In this document: positions 27,201-39,200 of the stretch, piece after piece
Numbering within the stretch: position 1 is the stretch's first letter
Layout of the letters: each line of letters opens with the position of its first letter
Assembly (NCBI RefSeq): GCF_905475465.1
Contig: NC_062235.1
Span: forward strand, 258,001 to 322,000
Direction: 5' to 3'
DNA from: Pieris napi
Lineage: Eukaryota > Arthropoda > Insecta > Lepidoptera > Pieridae
DNA length: 64,000 nt
The notes under the pieces: model-generated
What the model was told of the DNA's origin: nothing
The model's database searches: none
Seen by the model: the letters and a program-made list of their open reading frames with translations, nothing else
Translations under genes and position numbers: made by a program

Positions 27201-30200
27201 GAAGATATTACTCGTACCCGGTCGCGGAGTCTCGGGCTTCTCGACGATGGTCGTGGTCGGTGGACTCACTTTAGCTTGCATTTTTTCCATCTGAAGTTTA
27301 CGAGACTTGGGTCCCACGAAGGGTTTCCTCTTGGGAGTTTCTTCTTTCGAAATCACTATCTGTAGATCGTCCTCATCGTCTGTTATGACCTGAGCGGTAG
27401 TCGATGGTGGCGTTGATGCAGGGACCACTGGTTTAATTGCTGTAGACGTTTGTACTTTTGCTTGTATGTCGCGAGTAGAGGCCGACGCAGAAGATACGTC
27501 GTCTTGCAGATGCATTCTCTTCAATAGAGGTTTACCTAGGATCTAAAGACAAAAATTAAATACATATGATCTGTATGTGGTTTCTGGCAGAATGACCAGC
27601 GCTGTGGAACAGTCTGCTCCTCAACATAAAACTGAGCCAGGGCCAATTACAACCACAGCACACACGCATTACAACGTACCATGTTCTTTGCAAGAAAAAT
27701 GTGTCTCATTCTTTTTTTGATTATTATCTATCTAGTCTATGTTCTTTATATAACACGCATTTATATAATGTAATAAATCAAGGGAGAAATGTAAAGTCTC
27801 GTAGCAGCTAATGGTGCAAGAGAAATTAAACTTCTATATTTGCGAGGAGATAATAATAAGGTAAGCCATAAAGTCGTCAGACAGACATTTCGACATCTCT
27901 GCAAATTATATCAATTATGTTATTATTATTGCTAAATCGTGGCTGGTATTGAGCATAATCGAACAATTTTTGCGCGTAATTGAGGATCATGCTTAAGTAA
28001 CCTGCTTTTTTTATTTATGTATATTTTTGTAGAAGGTAATAAAGTGTAAATAAATATTGTGTCATCAACCAATACCCGTTGCAAGTAATTCGGTCTTTTC
28101 AGATTTGGGTATCCTGTTAGGCAGCGGATTGACATGTGAGCATCACATCAGTGTGGTTAATATAAAACGTCTAAAATGTTAGGGTTTTCTAATCAGGAAT
28201 ACGTAGTATTTTACGGACGTTCAATCTAAAAACATTCGTGATGACAGCCCTGTTCGGACACACGTCTTCGAAAGAATACAAAAAGCTACACCTGATACCT
28301 TGCTCGTGTCTCTGGTCTTGCTTCTAAACGCATTTCCTATATTATAAATTTAAAACGTACAACGTCAAACATGTCCCTTCAAAATCGGCTTCATTTAATA
28401 GACTACATTTTCCCTTTAAAAACTATCCAAAACCAAATAATGATTGTCCACAATTACAGAGTTAAATAAATTTTAATATCCCAAACAAGCCATATATTAA
28501 GTCTTTCCATCGAAGTGTACTCGGGGCAACCTTTGAAGCGCGTGTATGTATTTTTATGCTTTATTATGCTTGTATCTTTTAAGGTGTCAACTTATTACTT
28601 TCTTACTTTCAATTTTGTGTGGTTTTAATGTTCTAAGTAACTTCTGTTAACGAATTAATTAAAAAATAAAAAGATGTTCATGAGTTTTCATGAATTAAGT
28701 CATCGGCATTTTTATCGTCTCGTGTTCTGTGCTAACATACATATTGAATAAGTGACAACCAGTAAAAACAACGCACTTACCCTGACGGCGATGTCGTAGA
28801 TGGGTCCGTCTGTGATGGGGATCCCCGACGACTGCAGCTCCTTGAGCGCCTTGCCGGTGCTGTAGTGGGCGGCCATCACGGCCGCGTCGGCCGCGAGCAT
28901 CGGGTTTCCCTTCAAGTAGGTGTGGGCTACGATCTTTATGAAGTTATCGTCCGTCAACAGAGAGGGATGCAACGGCACCGCTTCCGCACGGTCGGTTTCC
29001 TCGGCGGGTTGCATTTCGACTCCCCGTTTCGACGACCCCTTCGACTTTCTCCTGCCACTCTTCGAATACGATTTGATTTCCTTCCTCTTTTCTTGCGTCA
29101 CGACGGGCGCATCGTCGACTTCGTCGTCGCTGATCACGATGCTGCAGGCGAGGGATCTTTCGACGGACGAGTTTCCGTCCGGGGGCACGTCCTCGCTTTC
29201 GTCGCGTTCGCATTTGGATTTCTTCTTGCGGCCCTCGCCCGCTTCCCACTCGATATCCTCGGCGTGATTGGAGGGGTCGTCGTCGATAGTTGCGAAAGTC
29301 CGTTCGGCTCTCGAGGCGGCTCTGCGCGTGAAGCGTTTCCTTCTTTTGGAAGCCGAATCGGGATCGCGGCCGGCCCCGTCGCCCACGCTTTTCGATAATC
29401 TGTCGTCTTCGGGCACCGGGACGACGTCGGCGGCGTCCGGGAGGGCGGAGGCCGACTTCGAGTTTAGGTCTCTCAGAAGCACCGACGCGATGCTGCTCGC
29501 CACCGGTTCGTCGATAGAAATATCACCGCTCATTCCGGACACGACGAGTCTCCTAATGTTGACGACGAGGGCGGTGATCTCTTCCGGTTTGGCGGTTTCG
29601 TGAAATTTGTGAGAGATGAGAATCTTCATAATTTTTTTAACTAATTCGTGCTCCGCTTCGTCGTCTTCGGGCGGGTCTCCCTTCTCGGCCCGGTCGGGAA
29701 CGTCGGCCGCGATCGCTCTCCCCTTGGCCCTCGCGGTCTTCGAGGGCGGGATCGGCTCGGTCGAGGCGAGAGCGTCGAAGGCTCCCGCGGGGGGCTTCGC
29801 GTCCAGCCGGCGGTTGGCTTCGTCCGTCCGCTTCGCGGCCGTGACCACGTGGGCTCGATCTGTAAAACGCCAAATATCAATCGAGGGCTTCGGCCGCGGC
29901 GCAAGTCGCGTCGAACGGCACACGTACGTCCTTCGGCGTGCTCCAGCTGAAACTGTTGCCAGGCGGCGGCGCGCTCGTCCTCGGGCAGAGCGGGCTCGGA
30001 ACCGCGCAGCAGCGAGTCGTGCTCGCGCACGGCGTGCACGGCCCCGGCGCCCGCCACGCGCAGCAGGGCCGGGTCCCGAACGCCCGGCGCCATCCCCGCC
30101 AGCACGCCCCAGCCCTCCTCGTCCCAGCTGCGCGCAACGAGATTAATAGCGTCGGCGGGTAGACTAACGGACGGACACGATCGCCTCGTAGGGAGATCCG

Positions 30201-33200
30201 CGCGCGTACCTGTACAGCTCGGTGAGTTCGGCCGAATTGTAGTGCCTGTCGATCTGCTGCTCGTCGACGACCCGACAGGAGACCGCCTGCTTCGTCACCG
30301 ACCGTTCGTACATCTTCTGCTCCATGGTGCCCTGAAGCAACGTTCAAAATTATCGCTCGGAACGATTCACGTCCGACGGCTCCGAACCCGACTCGGGGCG
30401 ACGTACCATAGCGACGAGACGATATATGAAGCAGTCTTTCTTCTGTCCGAATCGGTAGACTCTGAAGATGCTCTGAATGTCGTGCGCGGGATTCCACGAC
30501 GTGTCGAGGATTATGACCCGGTTGGCGGCGGTCATGTTCAAGCCGAGACAGCCGGCGCGAGTCGATATCAGGAAGAGCCTGCGAAGGAGAACCGCTCTGT
30601 AGGTCGCGACGAGGTCGACGTGCACATCGAAAGGGACGGAACTCACTTGGTCCTGAGGTTATGCGGCGCGTTAAACTCCCTGCACCACTTCTGCCGCACC
30701 TCCGCGGGCACCGAGCCGTCCAGGCGATAGTAGTCCCGCCCCAAGCTCCACTTGTTGATCGATCGCAGGAAGTACTCCAAGGTGTCCATCGTGAACAGGG
30801 ACGTCGAGAATATGAGTCTGTTTACAGAGAAAACTGATCATCGACACGCTCCATAGACGGAAAATCTGAGCGAGAGAACGAAACTCACACTTTGTCCCCC
30901 AGGGCCACACATTCGTCGAGCAGGTTGAAGACGACCTGGAACTTGTTGGAGCTGTGCAAGGAGTTCAGCGTGTCGCCCCCCTCCAGGTATTGCGGCCACC
31001 ACACCTCGGTCGGGGCCGGCTTCACGTCTTCCGACGCCGCGATGTCTTCGTGCGCCAGATCGTCCTCCAGCTTCTCGACTGCAATTTCATCTTAGCTCTA
31101 GTCTTCCACTTATAACGTCCGCCTACTGAGCCGCTACGCTACGACTGTGTCAGAAAATACCTTTAATATTCTTATTCCTCTCGTCCCTGGACTTAGTTTG
31201 GAAATTGTGCAGCACTTGCGGGTGCGTCCAGATCTTCTGCAGCGTGTGAAAGTCCTTGAGCACCATCTGCCTGCCTCTCCTCGCGTAGTTCTCCAAGTAG
31301 TGCTTGTACATGTTCCGCTGGCACTCGGTCAGGGGGATGAACACCGTGTACTCGTATTTCTTGGGCAAATAAGGGTAAAGCACCGAGGCCTCCTGGCGCT
31401 GGAGGCAGCCTTCCAGCACTTTGTGCAGGATGTGAGTCCGGGTCTTCATCAGCCTTATGTCTTCCTCTATCGAGTCTCGGTGCTGGCCGTTCATGATCGG
31501 GTTTTCGAATCTGAACATTCAATTGCAAAAGTGAAATAGCCATTTATTATTTATTGAAGAGGAGAACGCCACCTTAACGCCGAGAGATTATTTGGGTAAC
31601 AGGAATATAATCGATCGATCGAGGGCCGGGGCTAGCCTGACTCGACTTGAATAATGGTTGGAATGGTAAAAAACAGCACAAAGTACCTGTTTGAAAACTC
31701 ATAGTACGTCCCCAATAGGTGTGGCTTGACGAAGTTGACCATGCAGTAGTATTCTCTGAGGTTATTCTGCATCGGAGTGCCGGTCAGCACTATGCGGCGG
31801 TTGGTGGTCACCCTGCTCATGGCCACCGCCAAGACCGAGCTGTCGTTCTTCAGCAGATGTCCCTCGTCGCATATGACCACGTCGGGGCCCGGGTCCAACA
31901 GGGCCGTGCGAATCTTCTTAATAATTGTCGGTCTGACGTCATCGAAGTCCGCGTCCAGCGTCGTGAGACTTCGGAACAGTTCGTAGCCGACGATGAATAT
32001 TCCACCTCCGCTGTACCAATCCTCTAATTGGTAAGCCCGTTCGTAAGTTTTCTTCAGTTTTGACAACTCGAACACCTGTCAAATGTCAACATTTCAAAAA
32101 TATTAAGCGTTATACGAAGGCCGATCAATTCCCTTGGAAATAAAAAAAAATCTGTCAGGCATAATCCAGACATTATTCAACGTTTTTTTACCGGGATCGG
32201 CAGAGATTGCGGATCTCCACTCCACCCAAACATTAGATATAATAATAATAAAAAGCAATCAATTCTCTTTTGTTTTTGAGGAATAGAAGTCATTTGGTTG
32301 CGTCACGTCGGAGTGTGTTTTTAAAAATGTATAAAAAGTCACGTTGTAATAAAATATTGCTTGAAAATGTGAACTACGGAGCTGGTAACAAAACCAGCAA
32401 GACTTGAGAGCAACATTGAGAGTTCCTGCTCCTCGAGGCGATCCCGGCACTGGACGCCCTCCGGCAGCGACGGAACAAATGATGACTGGAAAATGCTCCA
32501 TATTCACCGTAACTAGCTTCTAGTGTTTTCTATCTATTACCGTGGTAGGTGGATTTTTTAAAACGGAATTTTAGATAAACATAAGAAAACACAATAACGT
32601 TTAATAACACTTATCATCACTTTTATCGAACACCTAGCACGAGGGAATTTGGTAGTTAACCAAATGTACGGTAAAATTCACCTTAATTTTGTTTGTCACC
32701 GGACCTATCCATTTATGAATTTCGTCCACCCAATTGAGAACGGTCGACAGAGGGCAGCACACCAACACCCGACGAATGTTCAGCATCGGGTGAGTGAGAA
32801 CCTGAAACGGAGCATACTTATAACATAGACATAGCATTTATTACTAATGAGACACCCAAAATAATAATAATCAAAAAAAGAAAGGGTAAAGTACACTTTA
32901 AGTGTGAAATGCGTGTGTGCTGTGGTCGTAACAGGCCCTGGCTCAGCATAATGCTGCGGAGCAGACGTTTTCCACAACGCTGGTCATTCTGCCAGAGACC
33001 ACAACAGTTAGTTTGTGCCTCAGACGCAAAAAATGTAAAAGTAAAAAATTATAGTAGAAAAAAAAATAATAGTAAAAATTAACAGTGTCAGTAAAGAAGT
33101 CTGGTATAAAAGTAACTATATATAGTAAATAAAAAAGAAATACAAAATAAGAATAAATGTTAAGTAATAGATAAATAAATATTTTTGGGCGGATTAAAAA

Positions 33201-36200
33201 CTAGATTTCGTGGGATTTTTGTTGTGTAAGTAGATGTACTTTATAACTACGACGAAATTTTACTTTAGTTAAAGATTTGTCAGCGGAGCAGCGCTATATT
33301 TAAACTCCCACGATATGATGCCGTCCGATGCTGGGGAAAGGCGAGCTTAACTCCGAGTACAACTTCTAACTTTCTTCCCACTGACATTTCTACGTCAGAG
33401 GAGCTTTTTATATAGATATTCAGGTTGTTTAGTATATAGTACATCAAATAAAAGAAATGCCAAATACAGTTGTTGTCGTTGACAAATTTCATCAAATACA
33501 AAGATATCATTAAGTCTAAAACACACATGCATCAGCGAGTAAACCTTTACCGTGTGTAACAGAGCCAGGACTTGCAGCGTCTTCCCGAGGCCCATACAGT
33601 GCGCTAAGATGCAACCGCTTCCGGGATGACCGCCGCTCACTTGTTCCACGGTCTCGAAGCAGGCGTCCCACATGAATTTCACTCCTTCGTACTGGAAAAC
33701 GGCCGACACGACGCTGTCAATACCATTTGCGTGACGATTGGAAGAATCGATCGTAATGAAGGGAAGTAAACCTGATGAGCCTTCATGACGCCGGTGAAGT
33801 AGGGGTGTACGCTGGCGACGGGCGCGTTTTTGTCGAAGTCGTACTGCAGACACAGCTCGCCGTTTATCACGACCACGTTCACTCCTTCTTCGCAGCCCAG
33901 TCGTTCTCTCTGCAATTTTTTATTTAGTTATATATAGTACGAAAGAAAATAAGGTAATTTAGAACTGCTGCGACCTAATCCCACGACTTTTCTCTTTCCA
34001 GCCAATCTATCAGTTTCTAGCGAGCATAATGGCTTAGCGAAAAGAATTGTAAAAACCTGAAAATGATCTTTTGATATTACCAATATGTAAATTATTTCAT
34101 GGGTATTGAACTCGCAACAAACAAACTTAATCGGTTGTTATAGTCTGTCCGATTGCAACTCTAGATCTTAGAAGATAATTCTAGTACAATAATATATTAA
34201 TAAAATATTAATTACCAATTCAACCAAACGATGAGCGAGCCTCTGTTTCCTCTCGAACTCTTGCATGTTCGCCCTCACTGTGTCTCGCTGAAGGGACTTC
34301 TTGTCTATCACCTGTCATATAATTACATTATTACGACTCTTCTTTTATTCAACATGAACATCATCTCCCTGGCTCAATCACAAACGTGAACACAGAAGAC
34401 ATATATTAATAAAAATAAGCTAAATTTTATCGCAAATATTGATAAAGAGACACAAAAACAATGTGCTTTACTCTAAGAATAAATATATCTGATCGCTGGT
34501 ATATAAATAATGAAGAAAAATGAAAAACAGCAGGATGGCTACGAAAAATTCTGAAACTACTCTATAACTATATTATTTTTAATAAAAAAGGTAAAGGTAC
34601 CGTGGGTATTAAATGTTCAACATGCACACGTAATTTAGTTAAAACACTGTAGTAGAAAAATGTGTGTTAAGAGTTAAAGAATCCAATTAACAATGGCGAA
34701 TTTAACATGGCATGTGTGTAAAGACGAAAATTATCACGAAATGGATTGGTTATTTTGGTTATTTTATTTTTAGATAGGATCTGAAAGGATATTATTTTTC
34801 TGATTGACCAATTTAGAAGTATAATTTAAAACCAAAATCAAATACCTTTCGTATATTCCGACGCCCCTTTCCATAGGTTTGCGAGGATCTTTTGCCGGAT
34901 CCAGATTCAAACAAAAGTTCTTTAGCTAAGACCCTGTAATCAGTATTAATCTCTTTATTAATTAGTAAATTTCTGACCTTAACATACCACGTCTCGTGTA
35001 TTACGTTGCTAAGCATCAGGTGCTTGGAATTTCATTGGAATTTGTTGGAATTTGTCACAGCAAACCAATTGTCTAATTAATAGAAAAAAAATACAACATT
35101 AATTATAATAATAGTTAAAAAAACATATTTACTTCATCTGCTTCCGTTTCTCGAGTAACTTCTTCCGGGATCTCTTTCCTCTTCCCCTGACAGGCCTCGG
35201 TCCATCACACTTTTCAATAAATTCGCTCACGCGTTTCGCTCCTTTCGCTTCGTCCTCTCTGCCATCACAAAAAAAGGTTACTGACTAAATTATATTAGCG
35301 AAGTTATATCTAAATATAGTTGAAATTGATATGTTATATATTTAAAGGCTTTATTAAGTAAATCATGATTTAAACTATAAAAACATGAACATACTGAGTG
35401 ACTTCTTGTTTTTTCTCCATTCGTTTGAGCATTTTTTCTTTTCTGTTAACCCACTGCTTCTCTTCTTCTGATGAGGAGTCGTCGTCGTCTTTTGCAGCAC
35501 TTAGTCTTGATTTCTTTACTCCAGCTTTCTATAATCAAATATACACATAAAATAACGAGTCAAAGTTAAAAGTATAGGTTATTTTTTAAGTTATGTTTAA
35601 AATGTATGTTTAGAAGGCAAGATAATTCGTATGATGATCATCGGCCGTCGAAGCAGAACACAAAATTCCACCCGTATCCCCGCGACGCCCGTCGTTCCAC
35701 CAGCCTTATGTGAAATGTTTCAAGTGTTACCGGACCGACTCGACTTAAAATTCTTCAAAAGAATGTATCGAGTCTTAAAAGGCCAGCAACGCACTTGTCC
35801 TGTAAAAAAAAAAATATATATTTGGCCATACTCACAAACGAGTTCCTAATTTTCTGAAAGTCTTTCGAATCTGTCGGCGCCACTTCCTCCTTAAGAGCGA
35901 CTGGAGTATGTAGGAGAGTCAACTCTTTATTCATCATTATATCTGCCGTGAGCATGACGTCCACTCCATCTGCGGTCTTTATAACTTTAGTTTTGGATTT
36001 TGAATTAATTTTAGTTCCTTGTGAAGTTTCCGGTTCCTGTTTCACTTCAATATATCCATTTGATTCATTTACTTGTTCTGAATCACTCTCATTGTCTCCC
36101 AAAAGAAGATTCTTAGCCAGATTGTTATCTGTATCTTGTATCTCCTAAGCAATTAAATTAACCACTATTATAAAAAATATATAACAGGAATAATATTGAA

Positions 36201-39200
36201 ATAGACGAGAAAAACAGAGTTGTACCCTTGGGATCGAAAGAGAAGCAATACTTTGTCGTGAGACAAGCTGTTTATTAGATGTCATAAGAATTGTGATTCG
36301 TGAATAATGTGGATTTACTTTAAGGAGCAAAGCTATTATAACACAATTGATAAATTTATTCCTAATACTAGTATATGATAATACAAAGGAACTAGGTATT
36401 TCCAAGTTGATGAAGCTTTTAGCAGCCGAGTTAAGAGATGCGCTTTATATAAAAGCCTACTTTAACTCCTTGATACAAGACTCCTTGTCTTGTATCCTAT
36501 CCTAAGTACACATGCAGATATGCTGTTAGTGTGTTTGCTAAATAATAATATACATACTGGAATCCCTATATCCGCAGTTTCGTCTTCGGATGGAGTAAGT
36601 TCTGCAAAATGCTCATTTTCATAGTTTTTATCATTACTTTCCTGCTTAGTGACTACTTTATTGATTTTTTTTAAGCTCTTCCTCTCTTTGATTGTGCCCC
36701 TATCTTTATCTTTAGATAAATTACGATGTAATGAATTTAAATTTATTAGTCTGAAAAAGAAATAATTATTAGTTCCAACAAATTTCGTTTCCCCTACTGC
36801 GTTGCTATTTATATATTTTGAACCTACCTATCAACTTCCGTGTCGTCCTCACTTTTATCGTTAATTCCTTGAAATCTGTTATATGTTTTTATAAAGGATT
36901 CAGGAAGCTTATCTAATGCAATCGATACCTCGTCATAAAGTTTGGAATCTTTATGATCTATTTCGTAACATTTCCAACCATTTCGTTCAACATATTTCGG
37001 TACATTTGTTATGTTTATTTCTAAATTTTGCTGAGACATGGCTTTACACTCGTTTATAATTGTTTCTTTACCTATTACAGAACATATATTATTAGTTCCA
37101 ATTGATATATCTGGTTCACATTCTAACAGTTCAGAAGGTACTTCTAGGTCATCATTCAGTGAATTCTCTTGAATGTTATCAATATTCTTATGCCACTTTT
37201 TAGCTCTCCGGGATTTTTTGGACTTGTCTTGGGTTATAAATTCAGTTGAATCCACGTCATTACATTGAATTTCTTTATCTGAAATTTGATTTTCATTTGA
37301 AGAAGGTTTAGCTATATTCTCAGATTCACGTTTATTACCATTTGTTTCAAGTAATTCAGACTGCCTTGTTTTTCTTGATATCAAAGGTATATCACTATCT
37401 GAGTCAGAGTTTTCTTGTCGTCTCTCTTCTAGTCTAATCTTTCCTCTCATTTTTCTTGCACAAATCTCTAGTTCCTTTCCAATTTTATTTTCTTTAGTAT
37501 TTGTTAATTCTTTCTTTTTTCCTGATTTAGAACGGATAGGCCTTTTTTTAACTGACTTATCCAGATGCTTTACCCCATCATCATCTGAACTATTTCCTAA
37601 CAAACTGTCCTTTGCTTGTTCAATGCTTTGAGGAACTAATAAACCCATACTGTCTACAGAATTTATATTTTCTTCATCAGAATCTGGATCATATTGCCTG
37701 CGAACTCTTTGAGAACTTTGGCTAAAGATCTCATCACTATGTGATAATAAATAACTTGTATTTATATCTTTAATCATCTTATTTGACTGCACAAATGATT
37801 CAAATAGATCAACATCATATGAACTCAAAGATTCTTTTGGTCTATTTTCTTCACATATATGATCAATATACTCTTCTTTAGTTAAAAAGCTGCTAGATGC
37901 AATAATGCTTCCATCATTGTCAGTGACATCAACAGGTTCCATTTTAACAGCTTCAAAAGAAGTTGGTATTTCTGGTACATCAATTGGCTCCAATTTTATT
38001 TGTTCCAGTCTGCATTCTTTTGAATAAACATTACAGATTATGTTAGCATCTTCTTGGTTGCCACTTTGAAGTAAAGTATTGGCACCAGAATGTAAATCTT
38101 GCAATTGGACTTTAGAGACCCAACTAGTTGCTTCTGTGGCTTTCTCTGCATAATTCGATTCAGAATTATAGTCATAGTAATCATCACTATCACTATCTTT
38201 TTCATAGTCTTCCACCTCATTTAAGTCCATTGTCATAGCGACTGGTTCATTTAAGTATAATAATGTATCTTTAGTTCTTTCTATCTGTCTTCTTATTTTG
38301 TTTTGACTATTATAATTAGTAACAAGTCTATTTTTCATCAGTTTATTTATAACTTGCAAAGTCATAAGAGATAATGAATTCACACAGTTGTTTTGCTTGT
38401 TAGGTAGAGAGTATCCTTGTATTTTCATTAAACATAATGTAGACAGACATTTAACTTGTTTAGATGACCTATCATCTAATTCAATATGACTTGTATCAAT
38501 GTTAAATACATTGCTTTGTCTACAATTTATCATAAGCTTATTCAAATTGGCTAAACATAGGAACTTCAGAGACTTTACTTCTTTATTATGAAAATAAGGT
38601 ATTATAGAATCATCTTGCTGCATACAAGATGTATTAATTTTAATATGGTTCTGAATAACGTCTACACAAATTGTTACCAAAGATTTCGGATCATGACTTG
38701 ATTTTTGAAAACTTTCTACACATAGTGTAAATAAACTTTTTGGGCTGAATGTTTTAGATGGTTTTTGAAAGCTTTCTATACAAAGAGTAAACAAAGTTTT
38801 TGGCTTTGGTTTTTGATATTGGTTTTTAAAACTTTCTACACATAAAGTAAATAAAGTTTTTGGATTGATCACATTTTTTCCCCTTGCTTTTGTTAATTTA
38901 TCTGACTTCATTGTGTCTGATATATCATTATTTCTTATCAGACAGTTGGAAGCTGGTGAATAAACATCTTCGGTAATTTTAGACCTCCCAATATCACTGG
39001 CACCTTTTATAAAGTAATTACATATTATTTCTTGATGGGAAGATAGCCATTTAACCGAGTTAAATCTTTTACAAATTAATAGCATTTTTTGTTTTGTGTA
39101 TTCATCAAAAAACTTTTTAACCATTTCCAATGTTACATAATCAGGTGGTTTTTTGTTTCGGCTGTCCTGGGCTAAAAAAGACTGTGTACGTTTAACTTTT

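Noticed and set aside
28865..30146. Several long + strand ORFs in GC-rich sequence
   Set aside because: They are antisense shadows of XNP exons 17-18, whose minus-strand frame matches ATRX and joins in phase. GC-rich sequence lacks stops by chance.
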